DNA from: JBEKTY01 sp049515555
GTDB lineage: Bacteria > Planctomycetota > Planctomycetia > Pirellulales > Thermoguttaceae
DNA length: 39,506 nucleotides
Direction: 5' to 3'
Assembly: GCA_049515555.1 (NCBI GenBank)
Contig: JBEKTY010000064.1
Coordinates: 1-39,506, forward strand
Shown here: positions 25,916 to 35,202 of the stretch, piece after piece
How positions within the stretch are numbered: position 1 is the first letter of the stretch
Layout of the letters: each line of letters begins with the position of its first letter
Notes under the pieces: model-generated
What the model was told of the DNA's origin: nothing
Database searches by the model: none
The model's input: only the letters and a program-made list of their open reading frames with translations
Translations under genes and position numbers: made by a program

Positions 25916-28462
25916 ATGCAAAGCGTCGTAACAATCTTCCTGGTTGCCGTTGGTTTATGTATCTTTCCCGGCCGTTCCTCCGCGGAATCTGCTGCATCAC
26001 CATTCGCATCCGCTAATCCACGCGGCAATCCCGGGACCCCTGCGCAGTCGGACGTCGAATCGCGCCGGCAATGGACGGTGCTCCATCGCGACATCGCGGA
26101 GTTCAAACAAGCCCGAGGCCGCACGAGGATCGACGAGAAAGCACGCATGTGGACGGGGTCTAACGGGGGCGGGCCGACATGGCAGGAGATGGTTGCCCAG
26201 ACCTACCGACAGGCGTCGCTGATTTTCGAGAGCGACCGCGACCCGGTGGACATCGTGCTCCGCCGGACCGAGGCGCTGCTTCAACATCTGGCCTTGCTAC
26301 CACGGGCACGGGATCTTGAGCCCCTGCGGCGGGAACTGTCGGCGTTTCAGAGCGAGGCGCGAGCAGTCCCGCCGGGCGATCCCGCGCGTCAGGTGCTGTT
26401 CGACCGCTTGATCGCGCTACGGCGCCGGGTTGCGTTGGCCAACCCGCTGCTCGACTTCGCGTCGATCCTGTTCATCAAACGGTCGTTCTGCGGTGGGCCG
26501 GGGGGGGAAACTGATGGAGATCATATGGTCCCGCAGTTCTGGGGTCGTAACGGCATGTCCGGGGGCAAGGCCGGCGGACTCTTCGTCTTGGAGAACGCCT
26601 TCACTACCAAGCCGACGTTGCGCGACGTGCTCGCCGGGAGCGTCTGCCGCAACGGCCCCTTCCAGGGGAAACCATTGCCACCGGGCGGCTTTCTTTCACC
26701 CGAATTGACATTCGACGGCAAGCAGGTGTTGTTCGCTTATTGCGAGAAGGGTGGCCAGGTCTTTCATCTCTTTCGGGTTGCGATTGACGGCGGCGGCTTG
26801 GAGCAACTCAGCGACGGTTCCTGGAACGATTTCGATCCCTGCCAGCTTCCCGACGGGCGGATCGCTTTCATTTCCGAGCGACGGGGGGGTGTGGGGCGAT
26901 GCTTCGGTTGGTTGTCGCCCGCCTACACGCTTCACCGGATGGATGCCGACGGGAGCAACATCCGTCCGTTGAGTGTGCATGAGACCAACGAGTGGCAGCC
27001 GAGCCTCACGCACGACGGTCGGATCGTTTACACGCGGTGGGATTACGTCGACCGCGGTTTCAACCAGGCGCATCACCCCTGGGTGACGATGCCCGATGGC
27101 CGTAACCCGCGGGCGCCGCACGGCAACTACGGTCTCTCGCCGCGCCTGCGGCCGTTTATGGAAATCGGCGTACGCGCCGTGCCCGGTTCGTCAAAATTCA
27201 TTGCGACCGCGACCGGTCATCATTACCAGGCCTACGGATCGCTTGTGCTCCTGGACTTTGCCGTGCCGGACGACGGGGCAATGGCGCAGGTGAAGCGTCT
27301 GACCCCGGAAGCGTATTTCCCGGAGGCCGAGACTCGCGAAAAAGGCGACCGGCAACTCTATGCGACCGCGCGACCGTTGAGTGAAGACTTCTGGCTTTGC
27401 GTTTACGATTCCGATGGAACGGCGGATCGGGGTGAAAAGAACCGGTTCGGAATCTACCTGGCGGATGCGTTCGGCAACAAGGAGTTCCTTTATCTCGATC
27501 CGGACATTTCGTGCTTGAGCCCGATCCCCCTGGCCGCGCGACCCCGCCCGTCGGTCATCCGGTCGCCGCTAGCAGACGACTCGCTGAATCCGACGGCGCC
27601 AACCGCTCCGGCGGCCACGGTGTCGGTCATGAACGTTTACGATAGCCGCCGCGCTTGGCCCGCAAGCACGACGATCAAGGCCTTACGGATCGTTCAGGTC
27701 TTGCCGCGACCCAACAGCAGGCCGCATAAGGATGAACCCAGGATTGGTTATGCCATGGACAACGGCGCCCGATCGGTGCTGGGTACAGTGCCCGTCGAGA
27801 GTGACGGCAGCGCGCAGTTTCTAGTCCCAGCCGGCAAGCCGCTCTATTTCCAAGCCCTGGACGCGCGGGGATTGGCCGTGCAGTCAATGCGGACGGATAC
27901 CTATTTCCAAGCCGGGGAAGTTCACGCCTGCCAGGGTTGCCACGAGGATCCGAACCGCACCCCGCCGCCACGGTCGGGACTGCCGCTGGCCCTCCGGCGG
28001 GTGCCGTCCCGGATCAAGCCCGAGTCGGACGGCTCGAACCCACTCAGTTTCCCGCGCCTGGTCCAACCCGTGCTCGATGCGCGCTGCGTCGCCTGCCACG
28101 CCAAGTCTCCACAGGCACTCGACCTGTCGGCCGGCCCGGTGGATAAAAAAGGGCGGCCTTGGTCTGTCGATTCGCGCTGGTCCACGTCGTACACGAACCT
28201 GGGGCCGTACACGCATTATTACGACTGTGGCCCGGGGGAATGGAACCGCTGGGTCGCCTCAAGTACAATTCCGGGCCAGTTCGGGGCTCGGGCATCCAAG
28301 TTGTTCCAATTGCTCGACAAGGGGCATTACGACGTGAGACTCTCCCCGCAGGAACTCCATCGGATCACCCTCTGGCTTGACGCCAACGCCCAGTTCTTCG
28401 GCAGCTATGAGAACGAGAACGCTCAAGCACGAGGCGAGATCGTGCGGCCGAGTTTGGAATGA
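25916..28462 (+). CDS. Secreted diheme propeller, hydrazine-synthase-alpha-like family
   Basis: The protein is 848 aa with a signal peptide (VVTIFLVAVGLCIFPGRSSA). A helical N-terminal region (about 35-190) leads to DFASILFIKRSFCG and GGLFVLENAF, then TolB/PD40-type propeller blades (SPELTFDGKQVLFAYCEKGG, DFDPCQLPDGRIAFISERRG, EWQPSLTHDGRIVYTRWDYV). Two c-type heme sites follow: CQGCH at 672-676 and CVACH at 724-728. This is the layout of the hydrazine synthase alpha family, which has many members outside anammox bacteria. As I recall, HzsA has a tyrosine four residues after the first heme histidine; here that position is N680, so hydrazine synthesis is unlikely. An exported redox or binding protein is inferred. 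Confidence 0.88.
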   Translation: MQSVVTIFLVAVGLCIFPGRSSAESAASPFASANPRGNPGTPAQSDVESRRQWTVLHRDIAEFKQARGRTRIDEKARMWTGSNGGGPTWQEMVAQTYRQASLIFESDRDPVDIVLRRTEALLQHLALLPRARDLEPLRRELSAFQSEARAVPPGDPARQVLFDRLIALRRRVALANPLLDFASILFIKRSFCGGPGGETDGDHMVPQFWGRNGMSGGKAGGLFVLENAFTTKPTLRDVLAGSVCRNGPFQGKPLPPGGFLSPELTFDGKQVLFAYCEKGGQVFHLFRVAIDGGGLEQLSDGSWNDFDPCQLPDGRIAFISERRGGVGRCFGWLSPAYTLHRMDADGSNIRPLSVHETNEWQPSLTHDGRIVYTRWDYVDRGFNQAHHPWVTMPDGRNPRAPHGNYGLSPRLRPFMEIGVRAVPGSSKFIATATGHHYQAYGSLVLLDFAVPDDGAMAQVKRLTPEAYFPEAETREKGDRQLYATARPLSEDFWLCVYDSDGTADRGEKNRFGIYLADAFGNKEFLYLDPDISCLSPIPLAARPRPSVIRSPLADDSLNPTAPTAPAATVSVMNVYDSRRAWPASTTIKALRIVQVLPRPNSRPHKDEPRIGYAMDNGARSVLGTVPVESDGSAQFLVPAGKPLYFQALDARGLAVQSMRTDTYFQAGEVHACQGCHEDPNRTPPPRSGLPLALRRVPSRIKPESDGSNPLSFPRLVQPVLDARCVACHAKSPQALDLSAGPVDKKGRPWSVDSRWSTSYTNLGPYTHYYDCGPGEWNRWVASSTIPGQFGARASKLFQLLDKGHYDVRLSPQELHRITLWLDANAQFFGSYENENAQARGEIVRPSLE

Positions 28463-28879
28463 CCGAAATATCAGACCGACGCACGCGAGGAGTTGCTGGG
28501 ATGTTTTTGATCCAACTCCGGCTGGCAGCGCCAATCTCGGTTGGGCCGATCTCCAGCGGCGCTTGACAAGCCAGCTTTCGCCGGTCACGATCACAATCGT
28601 CGGTCGGCCGCTGGAGAATTCCGGCGGGCACGATGAGGGTGAGAATCCAGGGAAGATTCACGGGGGCGCTAGTCCTCGGTGGGACGAACGAGACTAGGAA
28701 GCTCTTTGAGAGATTTCTGGGCTGTGACCGTTTAAGGTTCATTCCATAGCGGGCTCCGTCTTAACGGCCCTGCCGTGAGTCCGCGCCGGCGGTTCAGGAA
28801 AGTCAAGCTAATACGCAGACGCCACCGCCCAAGAAGTCCACAGCTTTGGGAGAACTTGTCCATGATCTCCCATCCCGCG

Positions 28880-29015
28880 ACACGGCGGCTATTTCTGGCC
28901 CCAAATTTTTCATTTAATCAACCGTTATCTGAGATTCCCATCAAACACCGATTTCCCGGAACGACGTCAGCCAGCTAACCTGCGGCGGTCACCCCCAACT
29001 CCGCAGCGAAACGCC
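28880..29015 (+). repeat. Dispersed intergenic repeat, copy F (partial)
   Basis: The block has CGGCGGCTATTTCTGGCCCC as in copy E (GGCGGCTATTCGTGGCCCC), TTTCCCGGAACGACGTCAGC as in copy G, and the core CTGCGGCGGTCACCCCC. At 29061-29145 the reverse strand resembles the right block of copy E, so an inverted part-copy may follow. The surrounding gap 28463-29596 (1134 bases) holds short open frames only; one minus-strand stretch near 28500-28720 is protein-like but broken. Confidence 0.5.
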
Positions 29016-29227
29016 ATAAGGTGGGGTCAGGTTGGGAAACTTTGCGGTTTTTCTTGACTCCGGGTCGGCAATTTGACACTTCCGCCTGACTTTCGCGACA
29101 AACCCAGTCCGAAAACGACGTCTCGAAATACCACTTTTTCTGCCAAGGGTGCACCGGTCGACAGGAATTGACGCTGGGGGCCCGATGGCGACAGGGCGCA
29201 TGCCGGAAACGTGACGAGGCGATCGCT

Positions 29228-29247
29228 ACCCGTCTGTGCAGACGGGT
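29228..29247 (+). other. Perfect nine-base hairpin
   Basis: ACCCGTCTG pairs with CAGACGGGT around a two-base TG loop. It lies 27 bases before a strong ribosome site (GAGGAGGT at 29274-29281). Its role is unknown; an operator or attenuator-like site is possible. Confidence 0.45.
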
Positions 29248-29286
29248 CGAAGACACGCGGCGGTCTTCTTGCAGAGGAGGTCAACC

Positions 29287-29442
29287 ATGGACTCTTACAC
29301 GAACATCCAGTCATCGGCGTCTCGCCGTCCCATCCGCCCTTTGGCCCGTTTTCGGGTGATTGCCCGGCACCACGATCACTCGCAGCTCGGTCATCACGAT
29401 GACGGCGAATTTCATCGCCAGCACCTGGCCCAGGCCTGGTAG
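29287..29442 (+). CDS. Possible small 51-aa protein, histidine-rich
   Basis: The start has an unusually good ribosome site: GAGGAGGT ends six bases before ATG 29287. The product begins MDSYTNIQSSASRRPIRPLA and ends in a His-rich tail (ARHHDHSQLGHHDDGEFHRQ). No family is recognised. It sits in a gap between converging gene sets, so it may be a relic of a longer gene; the reverse strand also reads protein-like here (LAMKFAVIVMTELRVIVVPG). Confidence 0.3.
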   Translation: MDSYTNIQSSASRRPIRPLARFRVIARHHDHSQLGHHDDGEFHRQHLAQAW

Positions 29443-29596
29443 CCGTTCAAGCCCCGTCATATACCGGGCGACCTACCCAAACATAAATCGACGGCATATC
29501 GCGAGTTAGGGAGAACATGAAAGGCACCGAAACTCGTTGGACCAACACAGGGACGGTCGCCGATGTCGCAATTGCCGCATCTCGTGACATGCTCTC

Positions 29597-31144
29597 TCAC
29601 TGCGAGGAACCGCCAAGCGGCCAATCATCTGTGCGGAAAGGGCATGCGGGCAATCCTGCCCCGTTGAACAGATTGCACACCGGATCGTCTTCAAAAGCGT
29701 ATCGCACTGCCGCCGGCCGCGCAATCCCTTTGTCCGAAACGACGACCGTATCGCCTTCGATCACGGCCTTGGGGGGGACGAATTTCCGGTCGGCCCCGGC
29801 AATGGAAAACCCATTCACGTCTCCACCGCCTCGGGCCACCAGCCCGCCGCTGGTGCATTTGAAATGCAAGCGGACGTTGTTGCCTTCCAGTTTCATGGTG
29901 TCGAAGACCGGTCCGGAGCACACGACATTCCGGCCGTAGACCATCGCCTCGGCGGTCAGCGCCAGGCGCTCACCGACAGGCCTCTTGTCCGGCGGATGCA
30001 GGTCGCCCGAACCGCCGACGTCGATGGTTACGACCAGTCCAACGCGGGAAACGGTCCGCGCCACCTGCTGCTGCTGTTCGCGAGTGATCGGCCAGTTCCA
30101 CGTCGGTTTGATGTTGGGCAACTGTACGACCAGGAAAGTAAACGGGCTTCCCCACGCCAACCGCCAGTCGCCGATCAGGGTACTCAGCTCGTGGGCATAC
30201 TGCTCGGGACGGCCGGTTCGGGCCTCGCCCTGATACCATGCCGCCCCTTGGATCGCATAGGGAGCCAGCGGGGCAATCATGGCGTTGTAGAAAATTGATG
30301 TCGGGTATCCCCAGCCGCGGAATGGTGAATTTGGATCCGGGGGCATGGGGCGGCGATTCTCCGCCCGGGCTTGTTCCCACTGCGCCCTGTCGCGGTCATA
30401 CTGATCGAGGATCTTGAAGAACTCGGGGTCGGGCCGTACGAGCCTCTTCATCGCCGGGTCGGAATCGAGCGTGTGCCGGCTGATCCACGCCTCGACCGCC
30501 GTGCCGCCCGAGGTACTATCGATCACGCCCACGGGGACTTTGAGGTCCTGGTGCAGGCGGCGGCCGAGGAAAAAACCCACGGCCGAGAAGCCGCCTGCCG
30601 TCTCCGGCGAGCACACGGCCCACGCCCCTTCGAGATCCTGCCTGGGTTCCGCCGCGGCCGACATGCGGACCTGGAATAACCGGAGCATCGGCAATTTCGC
30701 GGCGGCAGTCGCCTCCTTGCCGCCGGTTACTCCGCCGAGTGAGACTTGCATGTTCGACTGCCCCGAACAGAGCCAGACCTCACCGGCCACCGCGTTGTTG
30801 CGCACGATCTGGTTGTTGCCCTGCACGACGAGCGTGCCGGGGATGCCGTCGGCCGCCGGCACGGGGAGCCTCGTCGCCCAACGGCCGCTTTGATCCGCGG
30901 TGGCCGACGCTCGGTGTCCGGCAAACGACACCATAACCTTCTCACCGGGTGCAGCCCAACCCCACACGGGCACATCCCGATTCTGTTGGAGCACCATGTT
31001 GTGGCTGAAAATCGCGGGAAGGCGGACGTCGCCCCGTGCCTCTGCAATCACCGCAAACAGCGTGATCGCCGTGCTCAGCACAGAACCGCCAAGACTCCAG
31101 CAGGAATTCGAACCGTTTGCTTTTCGACGCACGTGCACTCTCAT
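29597..31144 (-). CDS. Sialate O-acetylesterase-like protein, secreted
   Basis: The protein is 515 aa. On the minus strand GAGGTGA lies about six bases before the ATG. The signal peptide has a basic start and a hydrophobic core (VLSTAITLFAVIAEARGDV). The sequence follows the SASA/DUF303 family: LPAIFSHNMVLQQ, VWLCSGQSNM with S130 as catalytic serine, GVIDSTSGGTAVEAWI, GAAWYQGEAR and GDLHPPDKRPVGERLA giving the D381/H383 pair. Such enzymes are known to remove O-acetyl groups from sialic acid, and some act on other acetylated sugars. The gene is last in a minus-strand set of three, 67 bases after the CBM9/NHL gene, and probably co-transcribed with it. Confidence 0.9.
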   Translation of the reverse strand: MRVHVRRKANGSNSCWSLGGSVLSTAITLFAVIAEARGDVRLPAIFSHNMVLQQNRDVPVWGWAAPGEKVMVSFAGHRASATADQSGRWATRLPVPAADGIPGTLVVQGNNQIVRNNAVAGEVWLCSGQSNMQVSLGGVTGGKEATAAAKLPMLRLFQVRMSAAAEPRQDLEGAWAVCSPETAGGFSAVGFFLGRRLHQDLKVPVGVIDSTSGGTAVEAWISRHTLDSDPAMKRLVRPDPEFFKILDQYDRDRAQWEQARAENRRPMPPDPNSPFRGWGYPTSIFYNAMIAPLAPYAIQGAAWYQGEARTGRPEQYAHELSTLIGDWRLAWGSPFTFLVVQLPNIKPTWNWPITREQQQQVARTVSRVGLVVTIDVGGSGDLHPPDKRPVGERLALTAEAMVYGRNVVCSGPVFDTMKLEGNNVRLHFKCTSGGLVARGGGDVNGFSIAGADRKFVPPKAVIEGDTVVVSDKGIARPAAVRYAFEDDPVCNLFNGAGLPACPFRTDDWPLGGSSQ

Positions 31145-31211
31145 TATTTCACCTCAAGCGTTCGAGGAGCTTGATATAGGTCCGTCCTGAAGATTACGGC
31201 TTGCAGCGATG

Positions 31212-34200
31212 CTACTCGACTTCTGCCATGCCCCATTCTTTTGGCACCAGCTTGCTTTCGTTCGGGACGTCGTTGAGGACGCCCGCGGAAAAGCCGTTGT
31301 TGCTCCAGTAGCTGCGCACCATGGCCTTCGTGCCTTCGTTGTTGCCGAAAATGTAGCCCACGTCGATCTGTACTTTCGTCCGCGGCTGCGGTTGCCAGCC
31401 GAGGATTGCCAGCGGCACGGTGGCCACGGCTTTGAAGGAGCCACTAGTCAACTGCTGGTATTCCAGGGCGACCCGGTCGGTGGAGTCGATGCTGTCGAAG
31501 GATTCGACGTTGGCCGTGCGGAAGACGACTGGCTGGCCTTTGAAGTCCTTCAATTTGGGGCGGTAGAGGACCGCCACCGGTTTGTCGTTCTTGCGGGAGA
31601 TCAGCAGACGCAGGTCGCCGATCACCGGCTTCTCGCGTTTGCTGTCGGCGTTGGGATCGGTGGCGAACTGGATATCCAGGCAGTTGCCTCCTTTGAAGAG
31701 AAGATGCGGATCCGTCATGCCGTTGACCATCGGCGCGGGGCTCGTCACCTCGAACAAGACGTACAGGTTCTTTTCGTCGTAGGCGGTACGGGCCTGGAAG
31801 GACTGGCTGGCGTTGATTGTTTTTGTCACCGGCTGGGCCAGTTCCAGCGCCTTACGCCCGCGCACGATGACCAACCGCTGTCCGCGCGCCAGTTTCGCCT
31901 GGTAGGCCGCAAAGGCATCGATCACCTGTTTGCTATCCGCAGGCGTGATGGTCAGCGTGCCGCCCGGCAACCGTTTCACGGTATCCAGCCCGAACACCTC
32001 GGTGATGCGTCCGTCCTGGTCGCCGCCCAACGCAAAGTACCGGTTCATCCCTTTCGGCTTCACGAGCTGCCCATTTCCGTTCTCGCAGGCGATGACGTCG
32101 GCTCCCAGATCGCCGCCCGTCCGCGGATCGCGGAAGACCGTGCCGACACAGATGCCGTCACGTGTATAGAGATGATGGACGCCGAAATACGTGGCGAACC
32201 CGCAATAGTCGCCCGCCGTGCCGAGCAGCACGGTTTGTCCCACGATCTTGCCCGGCTGCTGTGGCGGCTGACTGAGTCCTCCTTGAAACCAGGCCATGCC
32301 GCCCCGGTAGGCCCAAAGCATCTTGCCGCCCTGCTGAAATCGTGCAAAACAGATCGCTTTCGGACCATCCGGTGGGTTGTCCGAGAAGCCGTACAGACTC
32401 CCGTCGGCAGGGTCCGCAGCGGCCAAGTTGCATGGAAAGGTCACCTTCTCGGGCTTGGTGAAGTCATAGACCGGACGGCCGTTGGCTTCGATACCCAGGG
32501 GGCGGTAAACTTCGCCCTTGGGCATCCAGAGATTCAAGTCGCGGTCCGCGCAGGAAAAGTTCTGCGCGACCACCACCGCACCGATCTCTTCCGGCTGCAT
32601 GATCCCGTCATTGTTGGCATCGACCCAGGGAAGGGTGGCGCCCCAGGGGTTTTTCTTGTTGAACGTCGGATCGCGAAACGCCTTCGCGGTGGCCGGATAA
32701 GGAATCCACTCTGTTTTCCATCCCCCGCCCCCCGTGCCGTGACCCGACACAAAAGCCAGCAGCGGTTGGAAGACATCGCCGACGCGCATAAACAACACCT
32801 TCGAGTATATGCCGTCAGTGGCATAACCGTACTGGCGGCCGTTCTTCGCGGTAAACATGTGCAGGCCACCACCGTGTGTCGACAAGTTGGCGGGCGAGTT
32901 GGGATCGCGCTGGCGCCAGACGGTGCTGTAGGGATAGGAGGTTCTCTTATCCAAGTCCACTTTCCAGAGCGCGCCGTCGCAATAGACCTCGTCGGGTCGT
33001 TCTGAATCCATCCAGATAAAGGCCGAGTAGTGCGCGCCGCCGAAGAATTCCTTCTGCAACGTGCCCATCGCAGCATCCCAAACGCTCACCCGCTTGGGCG
33101 AGTCGATGCACTCCATAACCCACAGACGACCCTTGCCATCGATGGCCATGCCGGCCGGTTCCAGCATGCCTCTGGGATCAAATCGCCCCATGTCGGGCCG
33201 GCCACCCGACTTGCCGATGCTACGCAGGTATTTCCCCTGTGGCGAAAAGACCGAGACGTTCTGTAGCTTGCCGCGATTCGAAACATAAAGCGCGCCTGCC
33301 GCATCGACCGCGACGCCAAATGGCATGTCCAGATGCTCGCTCGCCAGCGCGGATACGGCTCCATCCTTGATCGAAATCAATTTGCCGTTGCTGATCACTG
33401 CCAGATCCCTGGCAGGACGCACCGCCAGCGATCCGGGGGACGGCACGCTCCAGGTGGTGAGCATCTTGCCCCTCGTCGCATCATACACGCCAATCAGGTT
33501 GCGTGCCGCGAAAGAGACAGAAACTTTGCCGTCCAGGTATGCCAGGCCGGTTACGCGATTCGTCTTGTCGTCACCGCCCGGCGGCGCCGCCAGGTAGGCG
33601 GCGCCGTTGCTGAAGAACAGGGGCCGGCCATCCTTCACGTCATAGCAACGGACTTCCGTCCCTTCGCCGGTGAAGATCCGCGCCGTATCCGTGGCCAGGT
33701 AGTCTGCCATGTGGAGTATGCCCCAGCGTTTCTTGCCTTCGCCATTCGTGCGGATGATCCCCCAGCCGGCTTCCGCGATTTGCCAGGCCATCACCAAGTC
33801 GTTCCCTACCGTGCAGACGGCCACCGGGTCGCCATGGTCGCCGCCCCAGCCGCCATCGTTGGCATCCGTCTTCCACGGCGGCTGGCCCGAGTTATGCACG
33901 GAAGTTACGAACTGGGTGGTGATCGGCTTATGATAGAGCCCTTTCCACGTATAGGTTCCCGCCGGCAGCGGTTGGCTCAGGTTATCCAGGCCGTCCCACT
34001 GTTCGACTAACTTTCCCTCCAGGCGCGGCGCGGCGGCGGTCAGCGTGCGCACTACCTCGTTGCGGTCATTGAAGAGCGCCAGCGAAACCTGGCCTTCTTC
34101 CGGCATGTCATAGGTAAACTTGAGCGGCAGCGGCTTCTCCGGCGGCAGACCTTCCTCGACCAGTTCCTTCGGAAGATGCCCGGTCTTCGAGAAGATCAAC

Positions 34201-35021
34201 TTGCCCCAGCAACCCGCATTCTGATACGGAAAGCCGGGATAGGCCATCAGATCGTATCCCCAAGCGCTGTAGCCGGCGGTCTTCAGCCCGTCGGGCCTGC
34301 CCCAGTTGAACTGCAAGCTGGCCGCCACCACATCGCCGCCTTTCGGCCGGTTCTTCGCCGCCAATGTGGCCCACGGGATGCGGTACTCGAACGTGTAGCC
34401 GCGCTTGTCGTCGGCCATGCGGTAAACCGCCTCGTAACTCTTCTTCGGCATGACGCCGAACTTCTGTGCGCCCGGCAGCAGGTCACTGGTCATGCCACTG
34501 ACCGCTTGCAGGTTCGCTTCCTGGCGATCCGTGTAGTACCACAGCAACAGATGAACGAGCTGGTCGTTCTTGCTCTTGTTCCAGTTGGTCTCGGTCGTCG
34601 GGTAACCCAGAGCGGGATCGAGCACGAGGCGGAACTGGAAGGAGTCTGCGTCCCACCCACAGTCGCCTTCCGCCTCGGGCGAGTGGCGGTTCATAAGCGG
34701 CGACGGGTCGCGCACCTCGCCGCCCAGATAAAGAGCGTCCGCGTCGTACATCACCGCCACGCGGCCGCTCTGCACGTCCTTGCTCGCCGCCGTCACGTAC
34801 ACGGTGATCGCGCCGGACAGGTCCCAGTCGTCCAAACGGCCGTCGATCGTGACCTTTCCCGGCGCTGGCACAGCGAACATTCGTTTGTGCAGGCCCCAGC
34901 CGGTCTCCTGCGCCGGCAGCGAAGCCGTTCCAGCCAGCGCAGCAGCGGCAAGAAGGAGTACAGCGAGGGGACGGCCCAATATCTGCCGGAGCTTGCCGGT
35001 GGCGCGCGTTGTCGAGAGCAT
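31212..35021 (-). CDS. Secreted CBM9 / FlgD-Ig / NHL propeller / EF-hand protein
   Basis: The protein is 1269 aa. The frame is open to 35210, but that part only reads through the palindromic repeat; ATG 35021 has AAAGGAAAA upstream and starts a signal peptide (LGRPLAVLLLAAAALAGTAS). Residues about 45-240 resemble a CBM9/DOMON module (GKVTIDGRLDDWDLSGAITV). A FlgD-like Ig unit follows (LALFNDRNEVVRTLTAA, GTYTWKGLYHKP). NHL-type blades run from about 390 to 700 (MPFGVAVDAAGALYVSNRGK, PAGMAIDGKGRLWVME). An EF-hand loop lies at 801-812 (DANNDGIMQPEE), and a second CBM9-like unit forms about 1070-1269 (FQARTAYDEKNLYVLFEVT). It is probably an exported glycan-binding protein; no catalytic site is seen. 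Confidence 0.88.
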   Translation of the reverse strand: MLSTTRATGKLRQILGRPLAVLLLAAAALAGTASLPAQETGWGLHKRMFAVPAPGKVTIDGRLDDWDLSGAITVYVTAASKDVQSGRVAVMYDADALYLGGEVRDPSPLMNRHSPEAEGDCGWDADSFQFRLVLDPALGYPTTETNWNKSKNDQLVHLLLWYYTDRQEANLQAVSGMTSDLLPGAQKFGVMPKKSYEAVYRMADDKRGYTFEYRIPWATLAAKNRPKGGDVVAASLQFNWGRPDGLKTAGYSAWGYDLMAYPGFPYQNAGCWGKLIFSKTGHLPKELVEEGLPPEKPLPLKFTYDMPEEGQVSLALFNDRNEVVRTLTAAAPRLEGKLVEQWDGLDNLSQPLPAGTYTWKGLYHKPITTQFVTSVHNSGQPPWKTDANDGGWGGDHGDPVAVCTVGNDLVMAWQIAEAGWGIIRTNGEGKKRWGILHMADYLATDTARIFTGEGTEVRCYDVKDGRPLFFSNGAAYLAAPPGGDDKTNRVTGLAYLDGKVSVSFAARNLIGVYDATRGKMLTTWSVPSPGSLAVRPARDLAVISNGKLISIKDGAVSALASEHLDMPFGVAVDAAGALYVSNRGKLQNVSVFSPQGKYLRSIGKSGGRPDMGRFDPRGMLEPAGMAIDGKGRLWVMECIDSPKRVSVWDAAMGTLQKEFFGGAHYSAFIWMDSERPDEVYCDGALWKVDLDKRTSYPYSTVWRQRDPNSPANLSTHGGGLHMFTAKNGRQYGYATDGIYSKVLFMRVGDVFQPLLAFVSGHGTGGGGWKTEWIPYPATAKAFRDPTFNKKNPWGATLPWVDANNDGIMQPEEIGAVVVAQNFSCADRDLNLWMPKGEVYRPLGIEANGRPVYDFTKPEKVTFPCNLAAADPADGSLYGFSDNPPDGPKAICFARFQQGGKMLWAYRGGMAWFQGGLSQPPQQPGKIVGQTVLLGTAGDYCGFATYFGVHHLYTRDGICVGTVFRDPRTGGDLGADVIACENGNGQLVKPKGMNRYFALGGDQDGRITEVFGLDTVKRLPGGTLTITPADSKQVIDAFAAYQAKLARGQRLVIVRGRKALELAQPVTKTINASQSFQARTAYDEKNLYVLFEVTSPAPMVNGMTDPHLLFKGGNCLDIQFATDPNADSKREKPVIGDLRLLISRKNDKPVAVLYRPKLKDFKGQPVVFRTANVESFDSIDSTDRVALEYQQLTSGSFKAVATVPLAILGWQPQPRTKVQIDVGYIFGNNEGTKAMVRSYWSNNGFSAGVLNDVPNESKLVPKEWGMAEVE

Positions 35022-35079
35022 GGTTTTTTCCTTTCTCGGAATTCGGAGGTGCGTTATACTGCTCGCGGCTGACAGTGAC

Positions 35080-35139
35080 ACTAACCCGAAGCGCCAGCGA
35101 GCGCGGTAAGTCGTTCCCTCGCTTGCGCTTCGGGTTAGT
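35080..35139. repeat. 60-base near-perfect palindrome (LTRSASEG-type repeat)
   Basis: The left arm (35080-35101) and right arm (35118-35139) are reverse complements over 22 bases with one mismatch, around a 16-base loop. Each arm contains ACTAACCCGAAGCGC or its complement. Translation across it gives LTRSASEG on one strand and NPKRQRAR on the other, peptides I recall from many planctomycete gene predictions. It lies in the 181-base gap between the two large minus-strand genes. Confidence 0.9.
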
Positions 35140-35148
35140 ATGAAATGG

Positions 35149-35166
35149 GACGATCTTACGATCGTC
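35149..35166. other. Short perfect hairpin beside the palindrome
   Basis: GACGATC (35149-35155) pairs with GATCGTC (35160-35166) around TTAC. It lies between the palindrome and the stop codon of the FGE-like gene and could act as a terminator or processing site; no T-run is seen. Confidence 0.4.
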
Positions 35167-35202
35167 ATTCGCATTGGCATGATGTTACTCCTGTTGCCAG
35201 GG

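Noticed and set aside
25916..28462. Anammox hydrazine synthase
   Set aside because: The family match is to the wider HzsA-like group; no partner subunits are present, and the heme-site tyrosine I recall from HzsA is missing.
31209..33005. Plus-strand open frame of 598 codons
   Set aside because: It is antisense to the CBM9/NHL protein and lacks any signal or domain.
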